Shown: positions 19,151-29,686, numbered from the stretch's first letter. The stretch is 64,000 nt of DNA from an uncultured Sphingomonadaceae bacterium (GCA_947493215.1 CANLQE010000001.1:496001-560000), one strand, 5' to 3'. Numbers and translations: made by a program. The notes: a model not told the origin generated them from the letters alone.

Positions 19151-19276
19151 ATTCATAAAAGCGATCACATGATGATTGTATCATCGACAAAAGCGATTAC
19201 TTTCACCCAAGTTTTATGTTGGCCCTATCCTGCGTAACCACTTAAGTTTTCTCCAGATACAGAGATGGAGATTGAA

Positions 19277-19741
19277 ATGACAACAGGTGACAACGCAAGA
19301 AAAGCTTTGGCCGATTCCTTAAATGCGGTGCTGGCAGATAGCTTCGCGCTTTATTTTAAAACCAAAAACTTCCACTGGCATGTGTCCGGACCGCATTTTC
19401 GTGACTATCATCTGATGTTTGATGAACAAGCCACTCAGATATTGTTGACGACCGATACTATTGCTGAACGTGTGCGGAAAAATGGCCAACGGACACTCAT
19501 GTCTATTGGTGATATCTCCAAACGGCAGACGATCGCAGACAACGATTCTGCAAAAGTATCAGCAGAGGAAATGCTGAGGGAATTGCGTGATGATAATCTA
19601 GCGCTGGTAGCGAATTTGCGAACGGCCAAAGAGCTAGCTGGTGAAGCCGGCGATAATGCGACGGACGGTATTATCGACGACTGGACCGATCAGGCTGAGC
19701 AGCGGGCCTGGTTTCTGCTGGAAAGTTCTCAGAACGCCTGA
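19277..19741 (+). CDS. Dps/ferritin-like DNA-protection protein
   Basis: KTKNFHWHVSGPHFRDYHLMFDEQATQI motif (Dps ferroxidase site). Confidence 0.93.
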   Translation: MTTGDNARKALADSLNAVLADSFALYFKTKNFHWHVSGPHFRDYHLMFDEQATQILLTTDTIAERVRKNGQRTLMSIGDISKRQTIADNDSAKVSAEEMLRELRDDNLALVANLRTAKELAGEAGDNATDGIIDDWTDQAEQRAWFLLESSQNA

Positions 19742-19763
19742 AGCCAAGAGTGATCATGAATAT

Positions 19764-19795
19764 GGGGCAGCGTAATTTGTTGCGCTGCCCTTTTG
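19764..19795 (+). terminator. Rho-independent terminator after dps-like gene
   Basis: GGGCAGCG ... CGCTGCCC followed by TTTT. Confidence 0.75.
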
Positions 19796-19816
19796 TCATA
19801 GGGCTTGAACGACAGG

Positions 19817-19852
19817 TAAAAAAATAGCGGGACTTTCGCCCGCTAGATTTTT
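19817..19852 (-). terminator. Rho-independent terminator after cold-shock gene
   Basis: TAGCGGG-7nt-CCCGCTA with T-run on the minus strand. Confidence 0.75.
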
Positions 19853-19883
19853 CTCACTGTGACCTTCGATTAGGCCCAAATGG

Positions 19884-20561
19884 CTATTTGGAAACCAGAT
19901 TAACTGCTGCGGTTTTGCCGCGACGATCAACTTCCAGTTCAAATTCCAGCTTGTCGCCTTCTTCAAGCCCACTCATACCTGCCCGTTCAACGGCGGATAT
20001 ATGGACAAATGCATCTGGCTGGCCGTCATCACGCTGGATGAAGCCAAAGCCTTTCATGCTATTGAAAAATTTGACGGTGCCGGTTGCTTTTTCACCGGTC
20101 AGTTCCCGTGTTGGTGGTCCGCCACGTTCTTCGCGAGGCGCGGGTTCGGCCACTTCGATTAAATCGCCTTCAATCTGTATGTCGGAAGCAGACACTTTGC
20201 CGCCGCGATCAACCAAGGAGAAGCGTAGGCCTTGACCCTCCGCTAAGCCTTTAAGGCCAGCGCGTTCGACCTGACTGATATGCACAAACACATCTTCGCC
20301 GCCAGCATCCTGAACAATAAAGCCAAAACCTTTCTCGGCGTTGAAGAATTTTACCTTGCCGGTGCTCTCGCCAACAACCTGATCAGGCATTCCGCCTCCA
20401 GAGCCACCGCCACGTTGCGCGCCGCCGCTATAGCCCGTGTCTGGTCGCGTATATCTTTCTACTGGAGGGGCGCTGTCACCTTGATATCCATCAAAATTCT
20501 CATCGCCAAAGCTATCGCGCTTATCCCGGCCTCTGCCACGCCGGTTTCTGTCAAAACCCAT
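19884..20561 (-). CDS. Tandem cold-shock-domain protein
   Basis: Two CSDs: TGKVKFFNAEKGFGFIVQ...DVFVHISQVERAG and TGTVKFFNSMKGFGFIQRDDGQPDAFVHISAVERAG. Confidence 0.92.
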   Translation of the reverse strand: MGFDRNRRGRGRDKRDSFGDENFDGYQGDSAPPVERYTRPDTGYSGGAQRGGGSGGGMPDQVVGESTGKVKFFNAEKGFGFIVQDAGGEDVFVHISQVERAGLKGLAEGQGLRFSLVDRGGKVSASDIQIEGDLIEVAEPAPREERGGPPTRELTGEKATGTVKFFNSMKGFGFIQRDDGQPDAFVHISAVERAGMSGLEEGDKLEFELEVDRRGKTAAVNLVSK

Positions 20562-20681
20562 TCTTGAATCGTCTTTCACTTCGTCCGATAAATCAAATCC
20601 AATGTCGTAGCGGACGATAGCACGATCATTTTCTTGCGCGAATCCCGATATTGCGCGCCGCAACTATATAGAAAAACCAAG

Positions 20682-20709
20682 CCTTATGCGAATAAAAATC
20701 CGCATAAGG
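20682..20709 (-). terminator. Perfect 9-bp-stem hairpin between DUF4870-like gene and cold-shock gene (likely terminator)
   Basis: CCTTATGCG-10nt-CGCATAAGG; minus-strand downstream flank contains a short T-run (GGTTTTTC). Confidence 0.5.
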
Positions 20710-20749
20710 TTAATTTCGATTGAATCGTCTGTCGATCCAATAGGATTAT

Positions 20750-21112
20750 TTAAAAGAGCCAAGTCTTCGGATCGGCAATAGGTTCCTGTTTCTGGGCTTT
20801 CAAAAGCGCAAGAACCGAGCGTACCAAAACCCAGACGGCCAAGGCAATCAGCAGTGGTATGCCGATCAGAACAAACGACAGAATTATGCCGATCACGCTG
20901 CCAATCAGGCCGATCACAAAAGTCATTATATGGAACTGTAAATGGCTTTCTTCCCAGGTGCCTGCAACTTCATCTTTCCAGACAAAGGCAAGGATCACGC
21001 CAACCAAGCCGGTGATCCCGACAAAAAAACTTGCTATATAGAGCAACGATATGATGGTCGCTTTGTTCATGTCAAAACCGCTTGATGCCGGCTGTGGCGT
21101 TTGATCTGTCAT
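20750..21112 (-). CDS. DUF4870-like membrane protein
   Basis: Three or four TM helices, KDEVAGTWEESHLQFHIMTFVIGLIG. Confidence 0.65.
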   Translation of the reverse strand: MTDQTPQPASSGFDMNKATIISLLYIASFFVGITGLVGVILAFVWKDEVAGTWEESHLQFHIMTFVIGLIGSVIGIILSFVLIGIPLLIALAVWVLVRSVLALLKAQKQEPIADPKTWLF

Positions 21113-21258
21113 CTTGTTCTTCCCCTCTTTACAGCTACTGATTCTGTGCTTTAGCAACAATCTAATTCTTGCTGTTTAGCTTATGCTGCGGCACATACCA
21201 TAGCGATGAGCAATTTTTTAGAAACATTTTCGAATCCAACAGTGCGGAGCGCAGCATA

Positions 21259-21876
21259 ATGGCGGTATTTTTTCACGAAGAAGATTTGCCTGCAGGTTTA
21301 TTGGCAGCTGGGCCAGTTGCTGTGGATACTGAAACCATGGGCTTGCAGACATTGCGGGATCGTCTGTGCCTTCTTCAAATTTCAGACGGCAATGGGGACG
21401 AACATCTTGTGCGTTTTAATCCGGGCAGCGACTATGCCGCCCCTAATTTGAAACAGGTTTTGGCTGACCCGGACCGCATAAAACTCTATCATTTTGCGCG
21501 TTTTGATCTCGCCGCCATCGAATATTATATGGGTGTCATGGCCGAGCCGGTATTTTGCACCAAAATTGCGTCGCGATTAATCCGGACCTACACGGACCGC
21601 CATGGGCTGAAGGAACTGGTCCGTGAGCTTTTGGGTCAGGATATTTCGAAACAGCAGCAGTCGAGTGACTGGGGCGGCCCCGTTCTCAGCGATGCGCAAC
21701 GCGATTATGCCGCATCTGATGTCCGCTTTCTGCATCGACTGAAAGACGAGTTGGAAACCCGTTTGGAAAGGGAGGGGCGCACGGCAATGGCGCAGGCCTG
21801 TTTCGACTTCTTACCGCATCGGGCGCGACTTGATATCGCAGGTTGGCCTGAAACCGATATTTTTGCACATGCTTGA
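21259..21876 (+). CDS. Ribonuclease D-like 3'-5' exonuclease
   Basis: VAVDTETMGLQTLRDRLCLLQIS, FHFARFDLAAIEYY, DWGGPVLSDAQRDYAASDVRFLHRL DEDD motifs. Confidence 0.92.
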   Translation: MAVFFHEEDLPAGLLAAGPVAVDTETMGLQTLRDRLCLLQISDGNGDEHLVRFNPGSDYAAPNLKQVLADPDRIKLYHFARFDLAAIEYYMGVMAEPVFCTKIASRLIRTYTDRHGLKELVRELLGQDISKQQQSSDWGGPVLSDAQRDYAASDVRFLHRLKDELETRLEREGRTAMAQACFDFLPHRARLDIAGWPETDIFAHA

Positions 21877-21933
21877 ATCATGCATCAGTTCAGCGACCAT
21901 AAACTGTTACGGGCGCTCTGTGTTTATAGATAG

Positions 21934-22578
21934 ATGACCATCACGACCGAACATATTAAAAGCAAGCGTCAGCAATTTGCTTCGCCCGGCGGCAGACATG
22001 ATCGCAATATACGACTGCTGCGGGTCATATTGCCGCTGGGCGTCGGTGCTTTGGGCGCCGTATTGGCGTTGGCGCCTTTCACGACCAGTGGCGAATTGAG
22101 TTTTGTTCTCGACAAGAATAGCGTCGATGTCGCGAAGGAAAGGATGCGTGTGACAGAAGCGCTTTATCGTGGCGAAGACAGCCAAGGTCGCCCTTTTTCG
22201 ATTAAAGCGGGATCAGCCGTCCAGAAAAGTTCACGCGAAGCGATTGTTGAATTGAAAGACCTCTCGGCGCGAATATTACTAGGGGATGGCCCCGCGCAAA
22301 TCCGCGCTGGTGCAGGTCGCTATGATATGGACCGAGAGGACGTTATGGTACCCGGCGCTGTTCAGGTGGAAAGCGCTGGGGGATATCGGTTGACGACCAA
22401 TAATGTAACGGTCGATTTGAAAAGCCGGACATTGAAAAGCGATGCGCCAGTAGAAGGTCGAACGAATATAGGTTCATTCCGGGCTGACAACCTGCAGGCC
22501 GATATGACCAAGCGAACAGTGACACTGGATGGCAATGCAAAGTTGCGTATCGTCCAAAACGGACTAAGAGGGCGATAG
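21934..22578 (+). CDS. lptC: LPS export protein LptC
   Basis: N-terminal TM anchor, position in lptC-lptA-lptB-rpoN, YRLTTNNVTVDLKSRTLKSDAPVEG. Confidence 0.88.
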   Translation: MTITTEHIKSKRQQFASPGGRHDRNIRLLRVILPLGVGALGAVLALAPFTTSGELSFVLDKNSVDVAKERMRVTEALYRGEDSQGRPFSIKAGSAVQKSSREAIVELKDLSARILLGDGPAQIRAGAGRYDMDREDVMVPGAVQVESAGGYRLTTNNVTVDLKSRTLKSDAPVEGRTNIGSFRADNLQADMTKRTVTLDGNAKLRIVQNGLRGR

Positions 22579-23127
22579 ATGATCAAACGTTCTTTTCTTG
22601 CAGCCTCCGCCGGTGGGTTGATAGCCACCGCAGCCGTGCTGACTTTCGCTGGTCCAGCGCCCGCTCAGGTCTTTGGCGGCCACAACAGCAATGCGCCGGT
22701 AAATTTTGATGCTGGGCGTATTGAAGTGCAGGACCGAGCCGATCGTGTCGTGCTTTCCGGTGCAGTGCGGGTTGAGCAAGGGGGGCTGGTACTGAATTCG
22801 GCCCGGATGACGGTCGCCTATCGCAATACGGATGGCGTTGAAGTGGACCGGATTGATGCCTCTGGTGGCGTGACGATCCGTAAAGGCGGTGATACGGCGA
22901 GCGGAAATGTTGCGATTTATGATCTTAATCGGCGGTTGATAACCTTGGTTGGCGGCGTCACATTGACGCAAGGGGCCAATAGATTGTCCGGCGGACGGGT
23001 GATTATCGACCTTACATCGGGTCGCTCCACCATCGATGGGCGCGCTGCGGGCGGCTCTGCTCCCGGGACGCAAAATTCTGGTGGGCGTGTTTCGGGGACA
23101 TTCACTGTACCCCAACGCACGGATTAA
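22579..23127 (+). CDS. lptA: LPS transport periplasmic protein LptA
   Basis: Signal peptide plus OstA-like domain (VVLSGAVRVEQGGLVLNSARMTVAY). Confidence 0.9.
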   Translation: MIKRSFLAASAGGLIATAAVLTFAGPAPAQVFGGHNSNAPVNFDAGRIEVQDRADRVVLSGAVRVEQGGLVLNSARMTVAYRNTDGVEVDRIDASGGVTIRKGGDTASGNVAIYDLNRRLITLVGGVTLTQGANRLSGGRVIIDLTSGRSTIDGRAAGGSAPGTQNSGGRVSGTFTVPQRTD

Positions 23128-23340
23128 ATTTCTTCAAATCGGCGGTAGTATCATTTTTCCGAAGGTGCTGTGCTGTGTCTTACCAACGGATGGGCGATGA
23201 AATACGGCTCATCCGCGCCAAAAAGAACGATTTTTATGTAATCATGCATAAAGCTTGCCAATTTCGAGTAAATTGGGCCATGCTGTTAACCATTATACAA
23301 TCTAATCGGGTTCAAACAGGACCGGAACTGAAGGACCAAA

Positions 23341-24135
23341 ATGAACGACGCAACCACAATTGAAACGCCAGTTATTGCTGATCGCGGCTCGGCAATGGCA
23401 AGCGATGCTATGGAGCATGGGCTTGCGGTTGTGTCTATCGCAAAAAGCTATGACAAGCGTGCGGTCTTGTCGGATGTGTCCCTGTCCGTAGGACGCGGCG
23501 AAGTGGTCGGACTTCTAGGCCCCAATGGCGCGGGTAAGACGACCTGTTTTTATTCGGTCATGGGTCTGGTGCGTCCCGACGCTGGCCGGATCATGCTTGA
23601 CGGCGAAGATATTACACCGCTTCCCATGTACCGCCGTGCGATATTAGGCCTGGGTTACTTACCACAAGAGACATCGATTTTTCGCGGGATGACAGTGGAG
23701 CAGAATATCCTCGCGGTTCTGGAAATGGTCGAAAGTGACAAAGCAGTCCGCGCTGAAACGCTTGACCGGCTGCTTGATGAATTTGGCCTCACAAATTTGC
23801 GCAGCTCGCCTGCTATGGCACTTTCTGGCGGTGAACGCCGCCGCTGTGAAATTGCCCGCGCATTGGCCGCTGACCCGTCAATTATATTGCTCGATGAGCC
23901 ATTCGCCGGGATTGATCCTATTTCGATTTCCGATATTCGCGATCTCGTGGTGCAACTCAAAAATCGCGGCATTGGTGTTTTGATTACCGACCATAATGTT
24001 CGCGAAACGTTGGATATCGTTGACCGGGCCTGCATCATCTATGATGGTCAGGTCTTGTTTGCAGGCAGCCCTGAAGCGCTGGTCAAAGATAAAAATGTAC
24101 GGCGGCTGTATCTTGGTGAAGGTTTCGCTCTGTGA
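23341..24135 (+). CDS. lptB: LPS export ABC transporter ATP-binding protein LptB
   Basis: GLLGPNGAGKTTCFYSVMGLVRPDAGRI, LSGGERRRCEIARALA, LLDEPFAGIDP. Confidence 0.97.
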   Translation: MNDATTIETPVIADRGSAMASDAMEHGLAVVSIAKSYDKRAVLSDVSLSVGRGEVVGLLGPNGAGKTTCFYSVMGLVRPDAGRIMLDGEDITPLPMYRRAILGLGYLPQETSIFRGMTVEQNILAVLEMVESDKAVRAETLDRLLDEFGLTNLRSSPAMALSGGERRRCEIARALAADPSIILLDEPFAGIDPISISDIRDLVVQLKNRGIGVLITDHNVRETLDIVDRACIIYDGQVLFAGSPEALVKDKNVRRLYLGEGFAL

Positions 24136-24154
24136 TTAGGAAACGGCTAGAATA

Positions 24155-25678
24155 ATGGCTTTAGGCCCCCGTCTTGATCTGAGGCAAAGTCAGTCGCTTG
24201 TAATGACGCCGCAATTGCAGCAGGCGATCAAGCTACTGGCTTTATCCAACCTCGAGCTTGAGACCTATATCGCCGAAGAAATTGAGAAAAACCCTCTGCT
24301 CGACACGGGTGATCTCAGCGTGGAAGCAAAGGGAGACGATGGCGGGGACACTGGTGCTGACCTGCCTCCAGAGCCGGGGACGCAAGGCAGCGACGAGATA
24401 TTATCTTCTGGCCCGGCGGAAGCGGAATCTTCGCTCAATATGGCGGGAGATGCCGACCAGTTTTCGAACAATAGCCTGAGTGAAAGCGACGGTGCCTTGG
24501 ATGGCGGCCTTGGTCTAAACGGTCCCGGCGCATCGGGCAGCGGTGGAGTTGGCGGTGAAGCCCCGGACTTTGAAAATATGCTGGTTGCGGAAACGACCCT
24601 GGCCGAGCATCTGATGGAACAGGCTGGCGCAATATTGTCAGGCGCGGACTTGTTCATTGCCCAGCATCTTATCGACCAGATTGATGAAGCTGGATATTTG
24701 CAGGCCGATTTGCTGGAATTTGCCCATCGGCTGGGCGTGCAGCTCGATGATGTGAAGCGCATATTGGTTGAGGTGCAGAGCCTTGAACCGGTCGGCATTG
24801 GGGCAAGAGATTTGGCCGAATGTCTCGCGCTTCAGGCGAAGGAAGCAGATCGCTATGATCCGGCAATGGCGAAGCTGATTGATAATCTCGATCTGCTGGC
24901 CAAGGGCGCTCTGCCGCAACTTAAACGTATGTGCGGCGTTGACGATGAAGACCTGATGGACATGATATCAGAGATTCGGGCCTATGATCCTAAACCGGGT
25001 TGCAAGATTGGCGGCGGTGATGTGCAGGCCGTTGTACCGGATATTTTCATCGCGGAGCGGGCAGGGAAATGGCTGATTGAAATCAATAGCGCGACCTTGC
25101 CCAAGGTACTCGTCAACCGTACTTATTTCACGGAACTGAAAGACGGGGCGCAGGACAAGGCGTCGAAAGAATGGCTCAACGACTGCCTTGCTGATGCCAG
25201 CTGGTTGGTTAAAGCACTCGACCAGCGGCAACGCACGATCATCAAGGTTGCGACTGAAATTGTAAAGCAGCAGGAGAATTTCTTCCGCGAAGGCGTCGCA
25301 CATCTGCGCCCGTTGACTCTGAAAAATGTCGCGGACAAAATTGAAATGCATGAATCGACGGTCAGCCGGGTTACGTCGAATAAGTATCTCTCTTGCTCGC
25401 GTGGTACGTTTGAGCTCAAATATTTCTTCACCAGTGGCATCCAGTCATCAACCGGCGGCGAAGCGGCTTCGGCAGAAGCGGTAAAGAGCCATATCAAGTC
25501 GCTGATCGACAACGAGGACCCGAAGAAGATTCTCTCTGATGACAAGTTGGTTGCGTTGCTCAAAGACAAGGGCTTTGATATTGCTCGGCGGACGGTTGCC
25601 AAATATCGGGAAGCCCTGGGACTGGGCAGCTCGGTGCAACGCCGTCGGCAGAAAGCCTTGGAAGGCAAAGCGGCTTAA
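24155..25678 (+). CDS. rpoN: RNA polymerase sigma-54 factor
   Basis: LDLRQSQSLVMTPQLQQAIKLLALSNLEL N-terminus; C-terminal RpoN-box-like ARRTVAKYREALGLGSSVQRRR. Confidence 0.97.
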   Translation: MALGPRLDLRQSQSLVMTPQLQQAIKLLALSNLELETYIAEEIEKNPLLDTGDLSVEAKGDDGGDTGADLPPEPGTQGSDEILSSGPAEAESSLNMAGDADQFSNNSLSESDGALDGGLGLNGPGASGSGGVGGEAPDFENMLVAETTLAEHLMEQAGAILSGADLFIAQHLIDQIDEAGYLQADLLEFAHRLGVQLDDVKRILVEVQSLEPVGIGARDLAECLALQAKEADRYDPAMAKLIDNLDLLAKGALPQLKRMCGVDDEDLMDMISEIRAYDPKPGCKIGGGDVQAVVPDIFIAERAGKWLIEINSATLPKVLVNRTYFTELKDGAQDKASKEWLNDCLADASWLVKALDQRQRTIIKVATEIVKQQENFFREGVAHLRPLTLKNVADKIEMHESTVSRVTSNKYLSCSRGTFELKYFFTSGIQSSTGGEAASAEAVKSHIKSLIDNEDPKKILSDDKLVALLKDKGFDIARRTVAKYREALGLGSSVQRRRQKALEGKAA

Positions 25679-25690
25679 CAAGCTACGATA

Positions 25691-26230
25691 TTATCTGGCA
25701 ATTTCCTTCCGCAAAACCACAAATTCCAGTTCCTGCGTCGTAGGCAGGCCATAGCGCGGATCATCAAGCGGGAAGGGACGGCGTTCCCCGGTAAGCGTAT
25801 ATCCCCGCCGTTCATAATAAGCGATCAGGTCAGCGCGCTGGCGGATGACGGTCATTTCGATCATTTGAGCCTGCCAGTTTTCGGAAACATAAAGCTCTGC
25901 CGCATTTAGCAAAATTTTGCCCAGCCCGCCCGCTTGGCGGTCCGGATCGACAGTGAGCAGACCGAGATAGGCAAGCCCTTCTTTTACTCGTACCAGCTGA
26001 ACACAACCGGCAATATTCTGATCATCCATGGCGAGCAATATCGTTTGATTTTGATCTTCAACAATCTCTCGAAGAGCACCAGCATCAGTTCTTTGGCCAC
26101 CCAGTAAGTCGGCTTCATGGGTCCAGCCACGCTTGGCGCTGTCGCCGCGATAGGCGCTTTCAACCAGCGTGTGCAATGCGGCGACGTCCTGTTCCTCGGC
26201 CTTACGCATGATCATCTCTTGCCCTGTCAT
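25691..26230 (-). CDS. GNAT family N-acetyltransferase
   Basis: LGLLTVDPDRQAGGLGKILLNAAE motif and YYERRGYTLTGERRPFP. Confidence 0.85.
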   Translation of the reverse strand: MTGQEMIMRKAEEQDVAALHTLVESAYRGDSAKRGWTHEADLLGGQRTDAGALREIVEDQNQTILLAMDDQNIAGCVQLVRVKEGLAYLGLLTVDPDRQAGGLGKILLNAAELYVSENWQAQMIEMTVIRQRADLIAYYERRGYTLTGERRPFPLDDPRYGLPTTQELEFVVLRKEIAR

Positions 26231-26233
26231 CGC

Positions 26234-26449
26234 TCAGCTTCCGTTTGCCAGCCGCACGCCCTCGGCCTCTATCTGATCGTCACTGATCAACAAACCCGTG
26301 ACGATGACGCGCTTCTCCACTTCGTCAATTGGCGTGCGCAGCAGTTCGAGGCGATATCGCCGCCCATCATCGGACTGCAGCACAAAGCCGCCACCATCGC
26401 GGATCAAGAGTCCTGCATATTCGCCTTCGTGAAAAGTCTCTTTGGTCAT
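26234..26449 (-). CDS. DUF5818-like protein
   Basis: GLLIRDGGGFVLQSDDGRRYRLEL pattern; short protein, start inferred. Confidence 0.5.
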   Translation of the reverse strand: MTKETFHEGEYAGLLIRDGGGFVLQSDDGRRYRLELLRTPIDEVEKRVIVTGLLISDDQIEAEGVRLANGS

Positions 26450-26460
26450 CAGCCCGGCCT

Positions 26461-27432
26461 TCAAGCTGCGGCGAGCAACGTCTCGCTTAAATCCCACAAC
26501 CGTTCCGCGCTTTCCTCGTCACACGCATGGGGTGCGACACAGCTATATGGCGGCGAATTTTCGTCCATCAACTGGGCGACGTCGCAATCCTCACAATAGA
26601 GGCCATGCTTGTCATTCAGCAGCGGTGATGTCGCGGCCCACAGGCTGGTGGTACAGCCCTGCGTGGTTGATTTAAAGCCGTTTTTGGCCATTTCCGATGG
26701 TTCGCCATTTTCGTCCAGCCAGCCTAGTTCGATCTGTTCATCGACAGGTAAATGGCGCTGCAGCGGCGTGAAAATCCCCCCCGGATGCACCGAAAAGGCC
26801 TGCCCGCCAAAACCGGCCATCCGGCGGCTGAGCGCATTGGCGAATAACGCATTGGCGCTCTTGGCCTGCGCATAGGAGGTCCATTTATTATATTCGCTAT
26901 TTTCGAACTGGATATCGTCCCACAAAATGCCATTGCGTTTATGGGCGATTGAAGACAGCGCGACGACGCGCGGGGCTTCGGCCTTTTCGAGCAAGGACAT
27001 CAACCCTTTGGTGAGCGCAAAATGGCCCATATGGTTGACGCCAAACTGGCTTTCCCAACCGGGACCGACACGCTCCAGCGGCGTGGCCATGATCCCGGCA
27101 TTGTTGATCAGCAGGTCGAGTTGGCTCAGACTTGCAACCATGGCATCGGCAAATTTACGTACTGAGCCTATGTCTGACAAATCCATGGTCGCTGAAGATA
27201 CATTACCTTCCACGCCCGACAAATTCTCCGCCGCTTTGGCTTCATCGCGCACCGGAACGATCACTTTCGCGCCCTTGGCAGCCAGCGCGCGGGTGGTTTC
27301 CAGTCCAATGCCGGAATAGCCGCCAGTGACAATCGCGGTCTTGCCTGTCAGGTCAATGTCAGCCAGCACTTCATGCGGTTCGCTCTTGGGCGGAAAGCCG
27401 GAGCCAAGCGGTTTCTGATCTGCTGCTGCCAT
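26461..27432 (-). CDS. SDR family oxidoreductase
   Basis: TAIVTGGYSGIGLETTRALA, NNAGIMATPLERVG, YAQAKSANALFANAL. Confidence 0.92.
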   Translation of the reverse strand: MAAADQKPLGSGFPPKSEPHEVLADIDLTGKTAIVTGGYSGIGLETTRALAAKGAKVIVPVRDEAKAAENLSGVEGNVSSATMDLSDIGSVRKFADAMVASLSQLDLLINNAGIMATPLERVGPGWESQFGVNHMGHFALTKGLMSLLEKAEAPRVVALSSIAHKRNGILWDDIQFENSEYNKWTSYAQAKSANALFANALSRRMAGFGGQAFSVHPGGIFTPLQRHLPVDEQIELGWLDENGEPSEMAKNGFKSTTQGCTTSLWAATSPLLNDKHGLYCEDCDVAQLMDENSPPYSCVAPHACDEESAERLWDLSETLLAAA

Positions 27433-27446
27433 TATAGGATGTCCTT

Positions 27447-28571
27447 CTATTCGGGTTTATGCCCCACTATCTCTGACACCGGCATATATTCATAGCCCAA
27501 ATCTTCGGCCACCGCGCGATAGGTGACATGCCCGTTCCACACGTTCAGCCCCTCGGCGAGATGAACATCATCCCGCAGCGCGGCTTCCCAACCCTTGTTC
27601 GCAATAGCCAGCGCATGGGGCAGGGTGACATTGTTGAGCGCATAGGTGGATGTCCGCGATACCGCACCTGGCATATTGGCCACACAATAATGAACCACAT
27701 CATCCACGACATAGGTCGGGTCCTGATGGGTTGTTGCCTTGGATGTTTCAAAACAGCCGCCCTGATCAATGGCCACATCGCAGAGCACGGAACCGGGCCG
27801 CATGGTGGAAAGCATGTCGCGGGTTACTAGCTTGGGCGCTTCCGCACCGGGGATCAGCACCGCGCCGATGACCAAATCAGCGTCGGCGACACATTCGGCC
27901 AGATTGGCTTTGTTCGAGAATCGCGTTTTCGCCCGCGATTCAAAATGGGTGCCGACGGATTCCAGTACATCCGGGTTGCGGTCCAATATGGTCACATCTG
28001 CGCCCAGACCAGCGGCCATTTGCGCGGCGTTAAAGCCAACAACGCCGCCACCGATGATGGTCACCTTACCCGGCGATACGCCGGGGACGCCGCCCAGCAA
28101 TATGCCGCGGCCACCATGGGCTTTTTCAAGCGCGGTTGCGCCGGCCTGTATCGACATGCGTCCCGCGACCTGGCTCATCGGTTTCAGCAAGGGCAGGCCG
28201 CCCGTGCCGGTGACGGTTTCATAAGCGATGCAGATGGCTTTGGATTTGACGAGATCAGCAGTCTGATCCGGATCGGGGGCGAGGTGAAGATAGGTGAACA
28301 ATATCTGCCCTTCGCGCAGCATCGCGCGCTCGGCCGGCTGCGGTTCCTTGACCTTGACCACCATGTCACATTTTTCGAAGATGTCAGCCGCAGTGGCACA
28401 TATTGTCGCGCCCGCCGTTTCATATTCCGCGTCATCGGCACCTATACCGAGACCAGCGCCGGTTTCGACCAGCACGTCATGGCCATGAGCGGATAGTTCC
28501 CGCACCGATTCCGGCGTCAACCCGACGCGATATTCATGGTTTTTCACTTCTTTCGGGGTACCGACACGCAT
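27447..28571 (-). CDS. ald: Alanine dehydrogenase
   Basis: [67 protein letters not shown]. Confidence 0.95.
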   Translation of the reverse strand: MRVGTPKEVKNHEYRVGLTPESVRELSAHGHDVLVETGAGLGIGADDAEYETAGATICATAADIFEKCDMVVKVKEPQPAERAMLREGQILFTYLHLAPDPDQTADLVKSKAICIAYETVTGTGGLPLLKPMSQVAGRMSIQAGATALEKAHGGRGILLGGVPGVSPGKVTIIGGGVVGFNAAQMAAGLGADVTILDRNPDVLESVGTHFESRAKTRFSNKANLAECVADADLVIGAVLIPGAEAPKLVTRDMLSTMRPGSVLCDVAIDQGGCFETSKATTHQDPTYVVDDVVHYCVANMPGAVSRTSTYALNNVTLPHALAIANKGWEAALRDDVHLAEGLNVWNGHVTYRAVAEDLGYEYMPVSEIVGHKPE

Positions 28572-28659
28572 GGGGAGGCTCCTGTTTTTGCCGAGTCTTG
28601 CCCGCATCCAATATCAGCAAAATATGACATGTGCGAGAGGCTTGCGTAATAAAATTACA

Positions 28660-29664
28660 TCATTCAGCAATTTTCCTTATGGGCACGGGAACCGTGCAAA
28701 TATTGCCATAGCCGCCATGGGCTTCAATATATTGCAAAAGCGACGGGCTGTAACTGGCGAGATATTCATAGCGCGGCTGCTCGGCGACCGGCAATTCACT
28801 GGCCAGCCGGATCGAGGTGATCACTATATGCTCCGACTTGTCGGCATAAAAGCCGCCCGCCGCGGTGCCGAGCGGCAGGTTGGTGACATGTTCAAGCCCG
28901 TCAATTACCCGCCCCACCATGCCAAAGGTCATATCCAGACTGCGCGCGGCTTCGCCCGTAACGAAAGAAATTTCCGCGCCCGTGCCCGCATCCGGCGGGT
29001 CATAATGGGCCGGCGACAAGGATCCCCGACAGGTTAGCGGAAAGGCTTTGCCATCTTTGGTCCCAATCGGCCAGCCCGCGCCAAAGCCGACTTTCGCGCC
29101 ATAGCTCTCATAGATCATTTTCATCAGCGGTCGGATTTCGGTGCCCTGATATTCATTGCTATAAGCAACCGCAGCATCCAGCGCGGCCATATCGGTATCG
29201 CGCTTTGTGCCAAGCGCGGCGTTAAAATAATCGCTCTCGGGCACGGTTTCGAGATTCTTTGGGAGTTTCTTATTATCGGGATTACCACCAAATTGGGTGA
29301 CGAAATCTTTCGCGACACGATATATTTTCGTGCCGTCCCACCAGCGCGTTGCTGCAAATTTGCGCACGTTGCGAACATGCGCGCCGGACATTTCAGACGG
29401 GATTAATTGGATGACCGTTTGACGCTTATTGCCCTCTGCATCATCGGGTAGGGTGAAGATCATCAAATCGCTGACCGAGATGGGGAGCCAGTGTTCAGCG
29501 GGCGCGGCATTGAGCACTTGCTCGGGCGTGGGCGGAGGCGTCTGGGCCCCAGATATTTCGTCCTGCGCGTGGGCGGGCAGGGCTATCAACACCCATCCGG
29601 CGAGCAAGAGAAAGAAGGATTTTGTGCTGTAAAAGGGCTTCATCGCAATCAGTTCCTTTTTCAA
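28660..29664 (-). CDS. Peptidylprolyl isomerase (cyclophilin type), exported
   Basis: Signal peptide; ATRWWDGTKIYRVAKDFVTQFG and AEISFVTGEAARSLDMTFGMVGRVIDGLEHVTNLP. Confidence 0.82.
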   Translation of the reverse strand: MKKELIAMKPFYSTKSFFLLLAGWVLIALPAHAQDEISGAQTPPPTPEQVLNAAPAEHWLPISVSDLMIFTLPDDAEGNKRQTVIQLIPSEMSGAHVRNVRKFAATRWWDGTKIYRVAKDFVTQFGGNPDNKKLPKNLETVPESDYFNAALGTKRDTDMAALDAAVAYSNEYQGTEIRPLMKMIYESYGAKVGFGAGWPIGTKDGKAFPLTCRGSLSPAHYDPPDAGTGAEISFVTGEAARSLDMTFGMVGRVIDGLEHVTNLPLGTAAGGFYADKSEHIVITSIRLASELPVAEQPRYEYLASYSPSLLQYIEAHGGYGNICTVPVPIRKIAE

Positions 29665-29686
29665 AATTCACACAGCTTCGCTCGCT

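Noticed and set aside
27945-28496. 183-aa plus-strand ORF antisense to alanine dehydrogenase
   Set aside because: Shadow ORF of a highly conserved enzyme.
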